Assembly: GCA_021234155.1 (NCBI GenBank)
Contig: JAJEKV010000003.1
Location: forward strand, 23,594,874-23,658,873
DNA: 64,000 nt
Direction of reading: 5' to 3'
Source: Isoetes taiwanensis
Taxonomy: Eukaryota; Streptophyta; Lycopodiopsida; Isoetales; Isoetaceae
Position numbers and translations under genes: made by a program. This document shows, in pieces, positions 11,410 to 24,175 of the stretch. Position 1 is the first letter of the stretch. Every line of letters starts with the position of its first letter. The notes beneath the pieces were generated by a model that searched no databases, was not told the origin of the DNA, and worked only from the letters and a program-made list of their open reading frames with translations.

Positions 11410-14400
11410 TCCGGTACATGCCCATTTTGAAGGAAGATAAATTGTAATGTTGTAGGATTTGCCATCTTTTGCAAAATGAGAATGAGTGGAAATTGTATGT
11501 CAAATTATATATTGGGTCATGCAGTGTGAAGAAATATCAAGGATATGTCTCTTTATAAGATAGATCCTTGGACCACGGAAACGCACAAATGGTAAGTTGC
11601 TCTTACATGATTATTGTTTATTCTGAAGCAGTGTGTATGTACTCGCCATTGTGAATACTCATTATTATGTAGACCACTAACTATGATAAAAGTACAGCCA
11701 TGGAGAGTTGATGCAATGTCATCTAACCTTTTGTAAATTAATTAATCTCGCCTTCCAAAAGGCTCCAATGATGAAGCCTTGGTAAATTCATTGCCCATGT
11801 CACACCTATTAAGAATAAACTCGTGGCAATTTTCAACCAAAGGTCATAAATAATTCAAGTCATTTTTAATTTTTATTAATGGACAAATTTGCCAAGACAT
11901 AGAAACAATTCGCTTAGTTCCCAAAAGTGTGTTTGTTCCATGATGTTCCGAAGATGAAGGCTTCAACCATAAGGTCACAATAATTCAACTATTAAATGGA
12001 CAGAATTTTGAGCCCAATGATAGAAACAAAGCATGGTTTAATTCATTGGTCCCTATACGTAACCTTATCGATAACCGCCTAACATCATAAAAAACATAGT
12101 ATAGTTTGGTTGATTGATCGAATGCATGAATAGCATGAACGCTACCGACAACCCCGCCTCAATGTCATAAGTAATAAATTCATGATTAAGTTGCTTGCTC
12201 TAACTTACTGGTATTCTTGTGCTCAGTCAAGATATCATCATTGGAGGACGTTATAATTTCGCGTGAAATCTGTAGGCGTTGGTCGATTTCAAGGGTTCTA
12301 TGACATACCTAGACCGCCAAATCAAACGCTAATTATCTCCTCAAATTGCTTTTATTAAAAGCTTTATAAAATTGGGTTTAATCTATTCACCCATTAATGT
12401 CCCTTCAAAATCCATCAAGACCTGCTTTTCTATTATTAGAGGAACTAAATAATTGAAACATACCCTCCGGAATGAGTTTGACTCCTTCTACCAACAACGT
12501 TTTAAAAGCATACAATTTTGTTATCAAGTAATTGCATAACCTCAAGTTAATAGACACAATCACAAGATTGATAGTATACAACCTCAAAATAGAGAATAAT
12601 ATACAGACATAACCTATGGAATAACATTGCTAAGATATGGGTATAGTCAATTTCTACCATCATAAAGGCCATTACTAATTATCTTAGAGGGCTCTTCCTC
12701 GAGCATTTTGAATTGGAGATGATATGTTGTAGGGGAATCATAAGCCCTGCTCCATATAAGTACCATAGAAATATCATGGTCATGATCTATAAAGCCCAAA
12801 AATAGCTTGTCTTGACATCATGAATATAAACGAAATCAACAGCAACTAATCCAAGATGAGAAAATGGTCTAAGAACATCTCAAATCGGGCGCAAAGAAAC
12901 AATGAAGTTATCAGACAATCGCATGCCTTTTGTATTTCAATTTTGACCGGCCACACTCTTCCCGAGGCAACCCCGCAAAAATTATAGAGGTGTAGATGTG
13001 CTTATCTATGCACAACCCTGCAAGCCAAAGCGCAGAGAGCATCCAAAGTGGATCAAAATAACAAAAAGCACGCCTTAGCATTTCCCCAATTCCCCACGAA
13101 ATGTCAATTTTTTCTTCGAGGCAACCCCGCATCATGAACATGTCTTCTTGTAAGCATCATCAACGATCTTTAAAAGCAAAGTAAAAAGAATAAATTAAAA
13201 AATCTTACTAAATAATTAATAGGGAAGGTGCATTTAGCTTAAAGACAAAAGATGAAGCTGCACTTGAGCTACTTAACAGATGTAATCGGCCTATAATATA
13301 AACTATAGCCCAAGAAGGTTAGAAAACATACCTAGAAAGCGCATAATAAATCTATACCTTCATTGGTCGGGTATGCTATTATAGTTGAGCTCAATGTGAC
13401 AGCATCGAGCAATGACACAGTACAAATGCAGATAATCATCAGCCTTTTAGGTAGCCATCTTTATTGTTGGTATGCTATTATAGCTCAATCATCGGTGATA
13501 TTATCGAGTAATGACAGTATTCAAGCAATCATTACCGACCCTCAGCCAATCACTTTAGCCCAAAAGTCGAAAGTCTCCAAAGATTCATAGCCGTAAATTT
13601 GCCATCAACAATCCACCATACAATACCCAAAAAGTCTGATTTGCACCAACAGTCCAAAACAATTCTATACAAATCATAAAATTGTGTATAAGAACATCCA
13701 AACTCGTGGCATTGCATTGCATCATGATGAATCGTGATCCACAACATTGGATTAAAGCACAAAATATGAGGGAACCAATTAGGCCCATCCCCAATGCCTT
13801 GGCAAGTATTTCAGTTATATCTCAGCGTTTGTGTCAAGGGCATGTTTACATTATGTCGTGCCAAAATCATATGGCATGAAAGACATAAATGCACGTGACA
13901 AGTCCACAATGACCATTACATTATTTTACTTGTGGAGCCAAGTAATATATATTGCGCTTGCATTCACACTAAAATGTATTGATAAGATGTATCTCATAGT
14001 GCCAGATCGACACCCAGTTCGCCATTTCAGTTGAATCAGCGCGTTAAGAACACGCCCTTCCAACACTTACCTTGACATAACTAGCATAACTTTCCACCGG
14101 GTTCCGATTATTTTCTTCCTCGCTGATCCGACAGCGATTGAGCTCGTTTCAAAGACTGAATGAAGCCGAGATGCTTTATCACGCTTCTTTGAAAGACGCT
14201 GCTCAATTTCTTCATTCCATCGCCCTTACTCTTCCTTCTTCTTTTACTAAGTATCTTTTGGAATAACAAGCAACCGTGACCGCTTATATCATCCTTTTTT
14301 GTTTTGGAGTTCCCTATACCACCTCATAATGTATGCCCATGAGTCTCGTGCTTCATAGAGGGATTTAGCTCACGCAATGCCGCAGACTCGGCGGAACCGC

Positions 14401-15000
14401 AATCATGTCATGAGCTTTATTATCTCTCCAATCCTTCAACAGAGCATGCCAAAAAGCAAAATTTAATCTTTGCTTTCCATTTAAAAGTAGCCCCTTCAAT
14501 GAACATATCAAAGGCAAACTGAATACATCATAGGTGCACCACTCATGGCACACCAACTGCCCCGTGATATTCTCGCGGGACCCCTATCCGCCCAACCAAT
14601 TCAAGAATGGTGGCTCCCGCATAATCGTCGATGCAGACCGTGATGTACCACATCAAAGGGTCCACGCTTTGAAGATGCACCCTTCAAGATAAAATAAAAT
14701 AGTTCACGGGCTGGTAGCCATTTTTCTCAGTATGAATTCAACCGCCATAGGTGCATTCCTGATATAACCATTATTGAAATTTTTAAGGAAAGGACCTAAA
14801 TTACCAAGGATTTCCTCATGGATTTAAGAGCTACAACCCCGGCCGAGTCAAATCTCTCGCATTATGCTCTCGGCAAGAAATTCCACGCCCATTTCTTTTG
14901 AAAAATAGTACCATCTATGAAATCGCCTCTATCTATGGCTGGGTTCTGTACAGAGAGTCCATGGTCACTGGCTCAGGTGGCTCCAGCAGATGAGATATAT
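11410..15000. other. AT-rich spacer without recognisable gene (unit A)
   Basis: Matches 43,330-46,890. It contains locally repeated phrases (for example TATGCTATTATAG twice near 13,370-13,480 and GAGGCAACCCCGCA at 12,961 and 13,116) but no coding region I can support. Confidence 0.5.
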
Positions 15001-15179
15001 TTAGGAGATATGATATATCACCGAGCATTAACGGAGTAATATGATATATATTAGGAGATATTTTAAGAAATGGGATAACTTGGGAATCATAGCAACTAAG
15101 ACTGGGTCTATAAGACTCCTATTCATTCCACATTTTGCATTACAGTATTTCTTTCTTAATTCACGGCTTAAGCGGAGCT

Positions 15180-15900
15180 TGACGCATTTAAGACTTTATT
15201 TTGATCATGAGGAATTTAACTATCTCGAGGAGCTTGGACCAGGAGGACGCCCCTAGCATTTATTGATTTATTTGATGTCAATGCGCCTTTGCGCTCCTAC
15301 TTTAGACGTTTGATGATGAACACTCTGACGAAGACTTATCTGAGGAAGACATAGTTAAGCTTATGGATGAATTAGGTGGCTTATTGGTGGAGGACAAAGC
15401 GCCATCATTGGATGGCTTGTCTGTATGACCTAGATGAGGACTTTGTCAACTTTTGTCACTAATAGAAGAAAATCTCTCGCAGCGAGATAGTGTGAAGTTG
15501 AAGCAAGCTGTATAGCCATGCATGACTTGGTCAATGCATCAATTGGATTGGAAGTGAACAGGCAACAGTAAGCACATGGAACACTTGTACATATCCGCAA
15601 GAATGGCAGCTATGGAGCAAATAAGCAACACAAGGAATGGCAATGAAGGCAAGAGGAAGATAGCTGCTTAACCCCGATTCAACTTGGAAGCAGACAGTAA
15701 CAGCAAGTACGGCAACTATGCCACAAGAAATGACAGCCCAAGGATGGAAGGTAAGATAGAGATGCCCCATCTCGATTATTCCTGTTTCAAAGGATAACAC
15801 ACGCCTCGACTACATGAACAATAAGAAGCAAGGCCAACCTGCATACGCAGGTCGCGAACAGGAGTGGACCGTTGGGGCAAACTAAGGGTGTTAGACCCCG
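15180..15900 (+). pseudogene. Acidic ORF followed by Lys/Met-rich ORF (unit A)
   Basis: The plus strand has FDHEEFNYLEELGP at the end of ORF 15,041-15,256, then acidic coding near 15,300-15,460 and a second, basic region up to about 15,900, all with frame breaks. It matches 47,046-47,760. Function unknown. Confidence 0.35.
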
Positions 15901-16319
15901 AAAGCCTCCACAATCTAGGAAACCTAAAGGGCAAGATTGTTAAGCTCTAATGAGAACTTAACATTTGAGAACGTTCAAATTACTGTATATTCATATTGAA
16001 ATTTCAGGTACCGCCATTTCTATATATGGTTATTGAGATTGGTGGCCACCCCATTTGGGTTGCTGTAAACACGTGAGAATTTATAAAGATTTTTGCACTT
16101 GATGTCCTTTTTGTTTGTAAGAATTCGCTTCTACCATATCCCTTTAATTTTGACTACTTGGTTTTTATCTTTTCATGTCTATGTTGCTACCTTTTCTAGT
16201 ATACGTAAAGTTGGTATTTCGAAGATAATAGGAAAGATCTAGTCTAATCATTATATGTGCAAACTTGATATATTTCTAGCACTATGCCTATGCGCAATGG
16301 TATCTCTTATGGACCATCA

Positions 16320-17220
16320 AAATGTAGACTTAAATCACAAACCCTGCTTCACACACTCTACAAATGCTCCCGCTTACAAACCAAGCATATTATGTCAAAG
16401 GCGAGTCAGCCTGCATGTAGGTTAGAAACTTAACATCCAGGAGCTGCACTCATCATGGCTTCTAATGCGCGAAATTAAGTGAGATTAGCATCTTATGTGT
16501 GAAGAGCACAAACTTTTTACACTTGAGAAGATCAAGTTACCAGCTAAGGCACAAAGAAATCTCAGTGCAGTTTCTAACCACACTTCCTGCTCCATTTAAC
16601 AATGCCTCTGCAACCAACCATGTTATATCAAAGGCGGAGTGTGTGTTATAGCAAGTAGCTTAGAGACTTAATAATGGGAGCTGCACCGATCATATATGGC
16701 TTATTGAATGTAAGAGCGCAAACTGCCTTACACTTTGACAATATCAAGTTACTAGCTATGACATAAAGGAATATCCATCTAATTGTCTCAGTAACTTAAT
16801 GGCAAATACGTGCTGGCAGGTTAGTTATGCATAACAAGAACTTTGAGATTCTGCCCCTAAGCTCAGCTATCAACGTGTTAACCACTACATTATTGTATAT
16901 TAGAGGCTTGCTGCAGGGGATGTCTGATAGGGATGCACTACAAACCTCTGCCTATAGAAAAGAGTAACCCTCTAGATTTTGTTTGCATGCTAGTTGTTCT
17001 CAATTGAAGATTAAAGTCCTCAATGTTGTGTGACAAACACTAACTTGTACTAGCAGAATTCTTGGATGCTGCAGAGCAGCATCACCTGTTGAATGCTAGG
17101 AAACTTAACAAAGGGTTCTTGATTATGGCTTCTAATGCCTGACATAAAGTTGCCTTATTAAGAGCACAAACTGCCTTACACTTTGAGAACATCTACAACA
17201 TGTGATTCAAGATCAACCAA
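16320..17220 (+). repeat. Cluster of three diverged direct repeats (unit A)
   Basis: Three modules share the phrases ACCAACCATGTTATATCAAA (or AAGCATATTATGTCAAA), AACTTAA, ATGGCTT, AGAGC.CAAACTG and TTTACACTTTGA.AA.ATC, at about 16,375-16,560, 16,610-16,790 and 17,095-17,200. Order is kept, but spacing and sequence have diverged. There is no coding. Confidence 0.6.
16853..17080 (+). repeat. Interspersed repeat, member 2 (unit A)
   Basis: Diverged partner of 3,345-3,660, with CTAAGCTCAGCTATCAACG, GTTAACCACTACATT, GCATGCTAGTTG, AAAGTCCTCAATG and TACTAGCAGAAT in the same order. Confidence 0.6.
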
Positions 17221-18170
17221 AAACTTTACTAGAACTCCTTAAGTAGCAGTTCAAGAAGGAAGGAAGGAAGAAAGGAACCTAGAAAGGGATTCTTGTCCTT
17301 GATCTTAGTTTAGATAAGTGACTTATTGGAAGAACACTGATACCAATGTTAAGATTCTTGAAGTGTATTTGATGCAGAAGACCCATCTGCTACTGCTTGT
17401 TCAGAGGTTCAATAATAGTTGAGATTGCCATGGAGTTTTAGACAAATATGGATCACAGAAACGTGGACCATTTTAAGCCAAAAGCTGCCTCACTTCCTAT
17501 ATTTTCATGGCACAGCATATTCTATGAAAATCTAGTCTGGTTGCTATTTGGGGTTATTTGTGGGGTTGTGGAAAACATTTGCATTCTTCTCATGTGATTT
17601 GGATGCTACAAAATGACGAAAACAGAGACAACAAGGTGTGAATAAACCAAATAGATGTAATATCACTTCAAACCTTTGTGGGTTGCAGATATACTACACC
17701 AGTGATTAGCGATTCGCTGCTTAAATAACTTTCTAGCTAGAAAAGCCAGAGCAAGGTGATTCACCGCAATTCACTCACAGATTCCAGTTAAAAAAACTGG
17801 AGCAACAAATAGACAGCAGACAGTTTATAAGCTTAGCATACTCTGAACGGTAGCAACAAAGATTCTCATGTACTGCTCCAGCAACCACTTCAAACAATCT
17901 ACTGCACAGCCGATTCAGAGCTTCGCTTCACATAAAGTCGACACCATGTTCAGCTGTTTCCACAGACAACTCTCTGCTTTTCGCCCCTGATGACTATTTC
18001 TTGAACGTCCCCTTTTATTGCTGTATCTCCACCGACCTTATTTTTAAATACACGTCCTCCAATTCATAGCAATTCAATATTTCATACTTGTTCAACTCCA
18101 TATACCATATAAACGATTATAGACCCATATGGCATGATACGTCTCATGCCATATTTCTTCCTTCGATATG
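17220..18170. other. Spacer next to copia 3' end, nearly identical in both units
   Basis: No gene is seen. It probably includes copia 3' non-coding sequence: on the minus strand AATAAAAGGGGACG (about 18,005-18,025) is a plausible polypurine tract. The counterpart is 49,090-50,030. Confidence 0.45.
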
Positions 18171-18304
18171 CCAAGTATCTGTGTAAACAACTTCAGCTTC
18201 CGTTCTTGTCATCGCAAGTCCGCTGCTTGATATGATGTTTCTACATATTGCATTATTAATTCATTCTTTGCTATAGCAATACAGCTATCCCTATCTTTGA
18301 ACAT

Positions 18305-18328
18305 TTATCCCTATCCCTATCCCTATCT
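18305..18328. repeat. TATCCC microsatellite at copia deletion
   Basis: Four TATCCC units mark the deletion junction in unit A. Unit B has a single unit and the full copia sequence. Confidence 0.75.
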
Positions 18329-18474
18329 TTGCAAAATTTATCCCTATCTTTGAACATGTACAAATTTCCATCATTGTTGCGTTTCTCAAATCCTTGCTCC
18401 CTCAGATATTTATCTATGCACTTATACCACTCCCTAGGTGCTTGTCTTAAACCATAAACTGCACGTTTTAATTT

Positions 18475-18975
18475 CTACATGTTACTTCCTTCCCCAAAGC
18501 CTGGAGCTTGCTTCATATATATCTCTTCCTGCAAATTTGCATTTAGAAATGCAGTTTTCACATCCATATGATGTATGTCAAGTTTGAGTGCATTTGCTAG
18601 AGCTAACACAAGTCTAATACTTGTTAATTTGACAATTGGGGAGTATGTCTCTTCATAATCAATTCCTTTCTTTTGTGAAAAACCCTGAGCAACCAGTCTA
18701 GCTTTATACCTTTTGGTCCCATCAGAATTTGTTTTAATTCTATAAATCCACTTATTTCCAATCAAATTCTTATCCGTTGGAGATTCTGCTAGCTCATATG
18801 TACCTGTTTCTTTAAAGGAATCCATCGCCTTTAGCCATTCCGACGCTTTTTCTGAGTTCACAGCTTCTTCAAATGATTTCGAAGTATCGGGTTCAAGCAC
18901 AGCCATCAATGATGGAAACCTAACTGGAGGTTTCCCAATTCTTCTACATTTTCCTGTGCCATATCTGCCATACAC
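18475..18975 (-). pseudogene. Copia reverse transcriptase, N-terminal part (unit A)
   Basis: The 166-residue frame has NKWIYRIKTNSDGTKRYKAR, the DYEETYSPIVKLTSIR block and MDVKTAFLNA with catalytic D138. It ends at KQAPGFGEG, before the YVDD box, which is deleted in this unit. RT copies the RNA into DNA; this one cannot be active. Confidence 0.82.
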
Positions 18976-19003
18976 TTCAGGGTCATAGTCTATACCTATA
19001 TCT

Positions 19004-19363
19004 TTAAGCTTTTATGTCTCTGTCTTCCTTTTTTCGTTTAGTCTCTGTGGACCCAAGATCACCGATTCTCGCTTGTGGCGCCTCACTATCCTCATTATCT
19101 GTCACATTGTCTTCATTCTCTTCATCAGAACCAAAGTTAGCAGTAATATCTAAATTGCCATCATGCACAATGTGTTTTTCTACTTTCTCATGCCATACTG
19201 GAATTTCATGCCTATCTTTGTAAAATTTGCTTTCGTCGAACACAACATCCCTACTCGTTATTATTTTCTTTGTTTTGGGTATGAAGACTCTATAACCTTT
19301 TGATTCTTCATCATAGACGACTAGAAAACCTATTTCTGCTCTATCATCTAGTTTAAGTCTCAT
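19004..19363 (-). pseudogene. Copia integrase C-terminal / linker region (unit A)
   Basis: The 119-residue frame reads IGFLVVYDEESKGYRVFIP and ITSRDVVFDES, the well-known copia block after integrase, followed by an acidic linker (SDEENEDNVTDNEDSE) that leads to RT. The counterpart at 51,681-51,887 keeps the second half. Confidence 0.78.
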
Positions 19364-19577
19364 TTCTTATGGAATATGAACATATGTCAAACACCCATAT
19401 GCTTTGAAATAATCATATGCACGAGTCATTTTAGTACATGTCCATATTTCTTCAGCGATATTTCCATTCAAGCTACTTGATGGCAACCTATTTTGTATAA
19501 AAACACAAATTTTGATTGCTTCTTCCTGGGGTAATTTGGTAAGCCCGCAAAAACTTTATCATTGATCTTACAAAGAT

Positions 19578-19952
19578 CTAAAAATCGTTTCTATTTTTCC
19601 TTTCTGCAACACCATTTTGTTGCGGACTACATGTGAGTTGCCTTTTTATTCCATGCTCAAGACAAAACGATCTAAAACTTCTTGAAAGACATTTCCCGCC
19701 TCTATCTGTTCTAATGCATTTAAGTTTACAACCTGTCTGTCTTTCCATTTCACGTACGTACAACTTAAATGTAGATAACAAATAGCACTTTCCCATTCTA
19801 CTAAAATCGTCAATAAAAGATATATAATACCTTTTACCTGTTTTTCCATGCACATTCAATAGACCACAAAGATCTAAATGTACTAGGTCGAGGGGATCCT
19901 TGGCCCTTTTCTTTGATCTGCTAAATGACAATTTAGTCAATTTTCCTAACAT
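19578..19952 (-). pseudogene. Copia integrase core (unit A)
   Basis: The 124-residue frame contains all three catalytic acids of the D,D-E core: D27 in LVHLDLCG, D83 in IRTDRGGK and E117 in NGVAERKNR. A stretch between residues 58 and 62 is shorter than usual (CYLLSTFKLYV), suggesting a small in-frame deletion. It is separated from the zinc-binding end by a frameshift at about 19,960-19,990. Confidence 0.8.
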
Positions 19953-19995
19953 GCAGCCTGGACAAATGAATTTCTCATCTATATCATCTTCCCCA

Positions 19996-20300
19996 TTAAT
20001 AAATCCATCTCATCATGTATTTAATGTTATTCATATGCGTATGAGCCAGCCTATGGTGCCAAGTTGATGATTTAGTCACTGACAACACATTTATACTTTT
20101 GAAGACTTTATTTGAAAACTGAAATAGATTGCCTACACGTTTTGCAAAGAATTTTAGTTCCCCTTCAAGCAAAACCTTACAGCCTTTTTTGTTAAATCTA
20201 ATCTCATATCCTAAATCCACCAATTGGCTTACAGATATAAGATTTTTATGCAAACCCGGAACACAAACAATGTTGAGACTTTTATAATAACTCTTACTAG
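19996..20300 (-). pseudogene. Copia protease end / GAG-pre-integrase region (unit A)
   Basis: The frame reads VCVPGLHKNLISVSQLVDLG (the end of the protease region) and then WHHRLAHTHMNNIKYM, the histidine part of the integrase zinc-binding domain. Upstream of codon 15 or so, copia similarity stops at the hairpin at 20,309. The counterpart at 52,600-52,925 has no comparable ORF. Confidence 0.75.
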
Positions 20301-20335
20301 AAACGTGTGCCCGGCGATGCCGGGCATTAGTCGTG
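20293..20335. other. Hairpin border where copia similarity stops (unit A)
   Basis: ACTAGAAACGTG is followed by the stem GCCCGGC / GCCGGGC with a 3-base loop. Copia coding stops right beside it. A GC-rich terminal hairpin after ACTAG resembles ends of some plant DNA transposons, so a transposon probably truncated the copia element. The far end was not found. Confidence 0.4.
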
Positions 20336-23330
20336 GACATGTCGAATGGGTAGACATAATGGGGTATGTAGGTGGAATAAAAAACACTAAATGTCCATGG
20401 ATGTAATGAGTGCCAAATGTGAAGGGTTTACGAATATCAGGCATCTAGAAATGCGTAAAGTGGAATCAAATGAGTAGGCATAATAGAATGCATAGAGTTT
20501 AGGGTGCTTGTGGTAATTTAGGATTTTTTTTTAAGATTGTGTGGTCAACACATATGCAATTGGATGTTCTGTGCGTATCTGTGTGGAAGACGTGTGTGGG
20601 TAGTGTAGTGCAGTGTAGTTTGTTGGGGTGTGCTTTTGTGAGAGACTTCATAGTATATATCTAGTGTAGTAGTAATGTGTGTATTTCTTCATAGCCATTG
20701 AATGTGCATGCATTTGAGAGTTCCTTTAGCATTGTCCAAGGTTAAAAACATTGTATTTAATATAAAAATAAAACTTAGAAACTCGACCTTTTGGGGTTGC
20801 TTTTGTCTTTGGAAGTTCTAGATTTCCTGGCGTGGGGGATACGTATCCTTGTCTTTCCATCCATAGTTGCATGTTACTTCCTCTCAATTCTTCAAAATTT
20901 ATAATATGATGGATCTCCAAACTTCTCTAAACCCTTAAATGCATAGACCCTAGATCAATGCCAGCTATTATGCTTGTGCCTTGGTTTAAAAATGATCCCA
21001 TATAGCCATTCAATATAAGAATACAATTTTCAAGAGCTTATAAAATTTATAAAGGTTCATAGACATTTTGGTGGTCTAAGGAGTGCATATGTTAAGGTTG
21101 AGAATAGCAATTAATAATGTCAACGTTTTGTATTCTAAAAATATCACACATATTAAAAATAAATGCCAGAAAAATATTACATAGAACCCAATGTATAAGT
21201 CTTTGAAACATTGCAAGATAGATATATTAAGAGAATTACTTATAAAGGTACTTTTACAACAACATGAACATTTGTCGTGGTCATACTCGTGTAATACCTT
21301 CTAAATCATAAGTTGCATTTATCTTTATGCTACCATAGGCTAACCACGCTGAGTGTGCCAATTTGCTTTGTCGGTTTAAGACATGCACATGTAGAATTAC
21401 AAATTCAATAATTATAAAAAATGTAGTGTAAATATCGATGCTCAAGGAGTATGGGGAAAACAAATAGAAGCCTCAAGAATGTTAAACTCCTAAACATTAA
21501 GTTTAATTGTACTTTAGACCGCAAATTTTGTTAAAAGCATTAAAAACATTCATTGATAACTATCAATATCCGTGGATTTCCAACACAAAGGTTGGAAAAG
21601 TCTAACCTTGAAAAATGAATGCAATGTTAATGTACATGTCATCCAATGCTTCCAATTCTTTATTGCAACCACCATAGAAGCAGAGAATTCCATTCTCGCC
21701 AAATGTAATCTCCAAAGAAGAGAGATACATGAAGACGGCTTGATCCCCCCGTGGTTTGAAACCTCACCCAAACCTTGGTTTCTACGATTACAAAATAATA
21801 ACATGTTTAAAAGAGAATGATGGAGAAACATACACATGAGAATGGATTTGTAAGCTTAACAAAGTTAGAATTAGCATAGACACAACTAAGTCAAGGTAGC
21901 GCAAATCATTGAAAAGTCAAGCGATTGTCCGTGAAACCACCAAACACAAAAGATATTTGTCAAAGCTTACGGTTGTATGACTTTTATGCCCCGCAATAAG
22001 GGTCAATCAATGACTTTCAAGTCCTTCCAACTAAGTGTACCTGGTTGCAAAAGACATAATTAATGCTTTGGATACTATAAAATATTTTAAAACAAATGTG
22101 CAAACTCCAATCTCAAATTCATTGCCATGCCCAGATCTAGAATGTGGACAGCCCATCAAATATGAATTGTCCGCATCCTCATCACCAATGATACCCAAAT
22201 AATTTTTGTATGATGAACATGTATGGCTATCCCTAGGAAATGGGGGATTATCTTTTGTGGATATTTTGCTCCAAGTGAAGGTTTCTCAGAAAAAAACAAA
22301 TTTTGATTAAAGAAAAATGAAGTCGGACTTCAGTGATAATTCCTTTACATTCTAAACAATGGAGCTTGACTCCAAAGAATAACATGCCAAAACCCCCTTT
22401 ACATTTTGCGTAATCCGAGATCACCCATCACATGCACTATGAAAAATTAGTTGCTTTATCACATAGTACTTTTCTCGGTCAAGGAATAAAGAATTGGAAT
22501 AGTACACATTCATTTGTATACCTACTTGAAGCATGCAATCAGTAGCCATCCCTTTTGCGACCCCATATAATGAGAGATAACCACCACTTTGGAAATAAGA
22601 CTCCAAACAGAGTTGCCCGAACAAATGGCAATGTTAATAGCAAAGACCTTTTCATAATCTATAACCTAAAAAGTACCTGCGGCAATCATCTTATTTTGTA
22701 TATATTCTCAAAAGTATATATGCTAGCATTTAAAGAAAGAAAATACTATGCGCAATCCATTGTCGATCGCATGTTCTATAGTCTAGCTTGTTAAGAACCT
22801 ATGTTGCATAAAGTGAGGAGAGCAACATCCACCCAAACATAACCTACACATCAACGACCCACTAGCAACCTTTTTCTTTGCCTTAGCAGAAGAGCATAAC
22901 CCAAAGAAAAGAGCAGGACCCATCTTTTCTTTTACTCTAAAAGCAAATTAGTTGAAGTCAAAGATAGATCACATAAGAACCATACCATAGGAAACATTGA
23001 GGCCACGCTTAAATTGCACACTAAAAGAAGCTTATACCGCATCAAAAGGGCTTATATCTGGAGCACTGGGTTATCCAAATGTAGTGGAATCAGGATGCAT
23101 GCAATGACTTTGAATATAAGATGGCTACAGATTAAGGGACCCATCAGATCCACATTCGGAACAAATTCAACTCGCCAAACCCTTGAGCTTTAAAGAATAG
23201 AAATGCAGAAAACTATGGCGGAGTGGTTGCCTGTTTTAACAGGGAAAAGAGATTTGGATCAGGAATTTATTTGCATGTCTTGTTATAGAAAGCTTACTTG
23301 CTTCACACCATAAGCAAATGACGTAAGATA
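20335..23330. other. AT-rich spacer (unit A), no gene recognised
   Basis: Matches 52,972-55,950. ORFs are short and not conserved in frame between units. It may contain the rest of the element bordered by the hairpin, and upstream non-coding sequence of the exon-like module. Confidence 0.45.
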
Positions 23331-23880
23331 CACTCACTTACAAACGTAAGATGGACTGGGAAGATGGGCTGCATAGTAGGATGTGTTCCTGCACCAAATT
23401 TAAAAAGGAAGAAATGATTAGCGGGCTGCAAAGGAAGAAATGATTAGCAAAGTGCAAATAATAGGAAAAACATACAATTATAGATGGGAATATGGGCTGC
23501 ATGGCAAGTTGCCTCCTCTCCTTGTTTCTTTGCACCAAATTTACAAAGCAGGGCTTCAATGAGCTTCAACTGCAGAGCAACATAAAATACAGTTTATAAG
23601 CCAATCCTGAAAAATAAGTCAATCCACGTTTTACATTTCAAGCTTGTCAAAATAGCTCACCTCATTCTAAGCTTTTCAAAATAGCTCGCCTCATGCTGAT
23701 CATGCATGCCACTCACATGATTCAGCTCAAACTCAAGAGCCAATGACGAACACAATTCTGAGGCGCAGAGATGGTTGAGGGAAAATTTCATAAGAATCAT
23801 AGGAAGGGGGGAAGGTTTCCATCGAAATGGTAAGCACTCATCTAGGTCCCCGGCCGCAAGTCCGCAAAAAGACAGCATAA
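23330..23880 (-). pseudogene. Exon-like modules with canonical splice sites (unit A)
   Basis: On the minus strand an open stretch ending ...SYFEKLRM is followed by GTGAGC, about 90 AT-rich bases and CTCTGCAG, then a 94-base stretch (with AAATTTGGTGCAAAG) and GTATGT. A similar AAATTTGGTGCAGG stretch follows at about 23,400 with GTAAGT after it. This looks like exon-intron-exon structure of an unrecognised host gene fragment. Joining the exons in the obvious frame meets a stop, so the frame or the splice sites are uncertain. Confidence 0.4.
23390..23450. repeat. Short tandem duplication, about 27 bp
   Basis: AAGGAAGAAATGATTAGC occurs twice in a row, also at 56,030-56,085 in unit B. It lies in the sequence between two exon-like stretches. 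Confidence 0.8.
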
Positions 23881-24109
23881 CAATTTATGAAGATGTAAAT
23901 TTGAAACCGAATAATGTCGTCACGTAAGACACCGGATCGCTGAAAACATTCAAGGAGCTTATTCTTCACCGATTCTTATGAGATGAAGGCATGAGAGAGA
24001 TCCGAACCGGCCGGGTCAAGCATTTCCAGAGCCACGCTTTTCCATCAAGCTAAGGAGCTCCCTAAATCTCATTTTCCATAAATCTAAGGTGTAGTAATGG
24101 AAGGTTTTG

Positions 24110-24175
24110 TAACAACCAGCAATCTGCTATATGTTGAAGAAGAGGCAGATCGCTATATGTTGAAGAAGAGGCGTA
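24110..24175. repeat. Short tandem duplication, 28-29 bp
   Basis: CTATATGTTGAAGAAGAGGC occurs twice in a row. Also present at 56,755-56,805 in unit B. Confidence 0.8.

Larger units (their letters stand above)
18200..20300 (-). mobile_element. Ty1/copia retrotransposon remnant (unit A)
   Basis: The minus strand holds, in copia order, the GAG-pre-integrase region, integrase, linker, RT fingers/palm start and a small piece of RNase H end. It lacks gag and protease, because it begins abruptly at about 20,300. Most of RT after the FLNANLQEEIYM block is deleted relative to unit B. Integrase before RT defines Ty1/copia. Confidence 0.85.
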
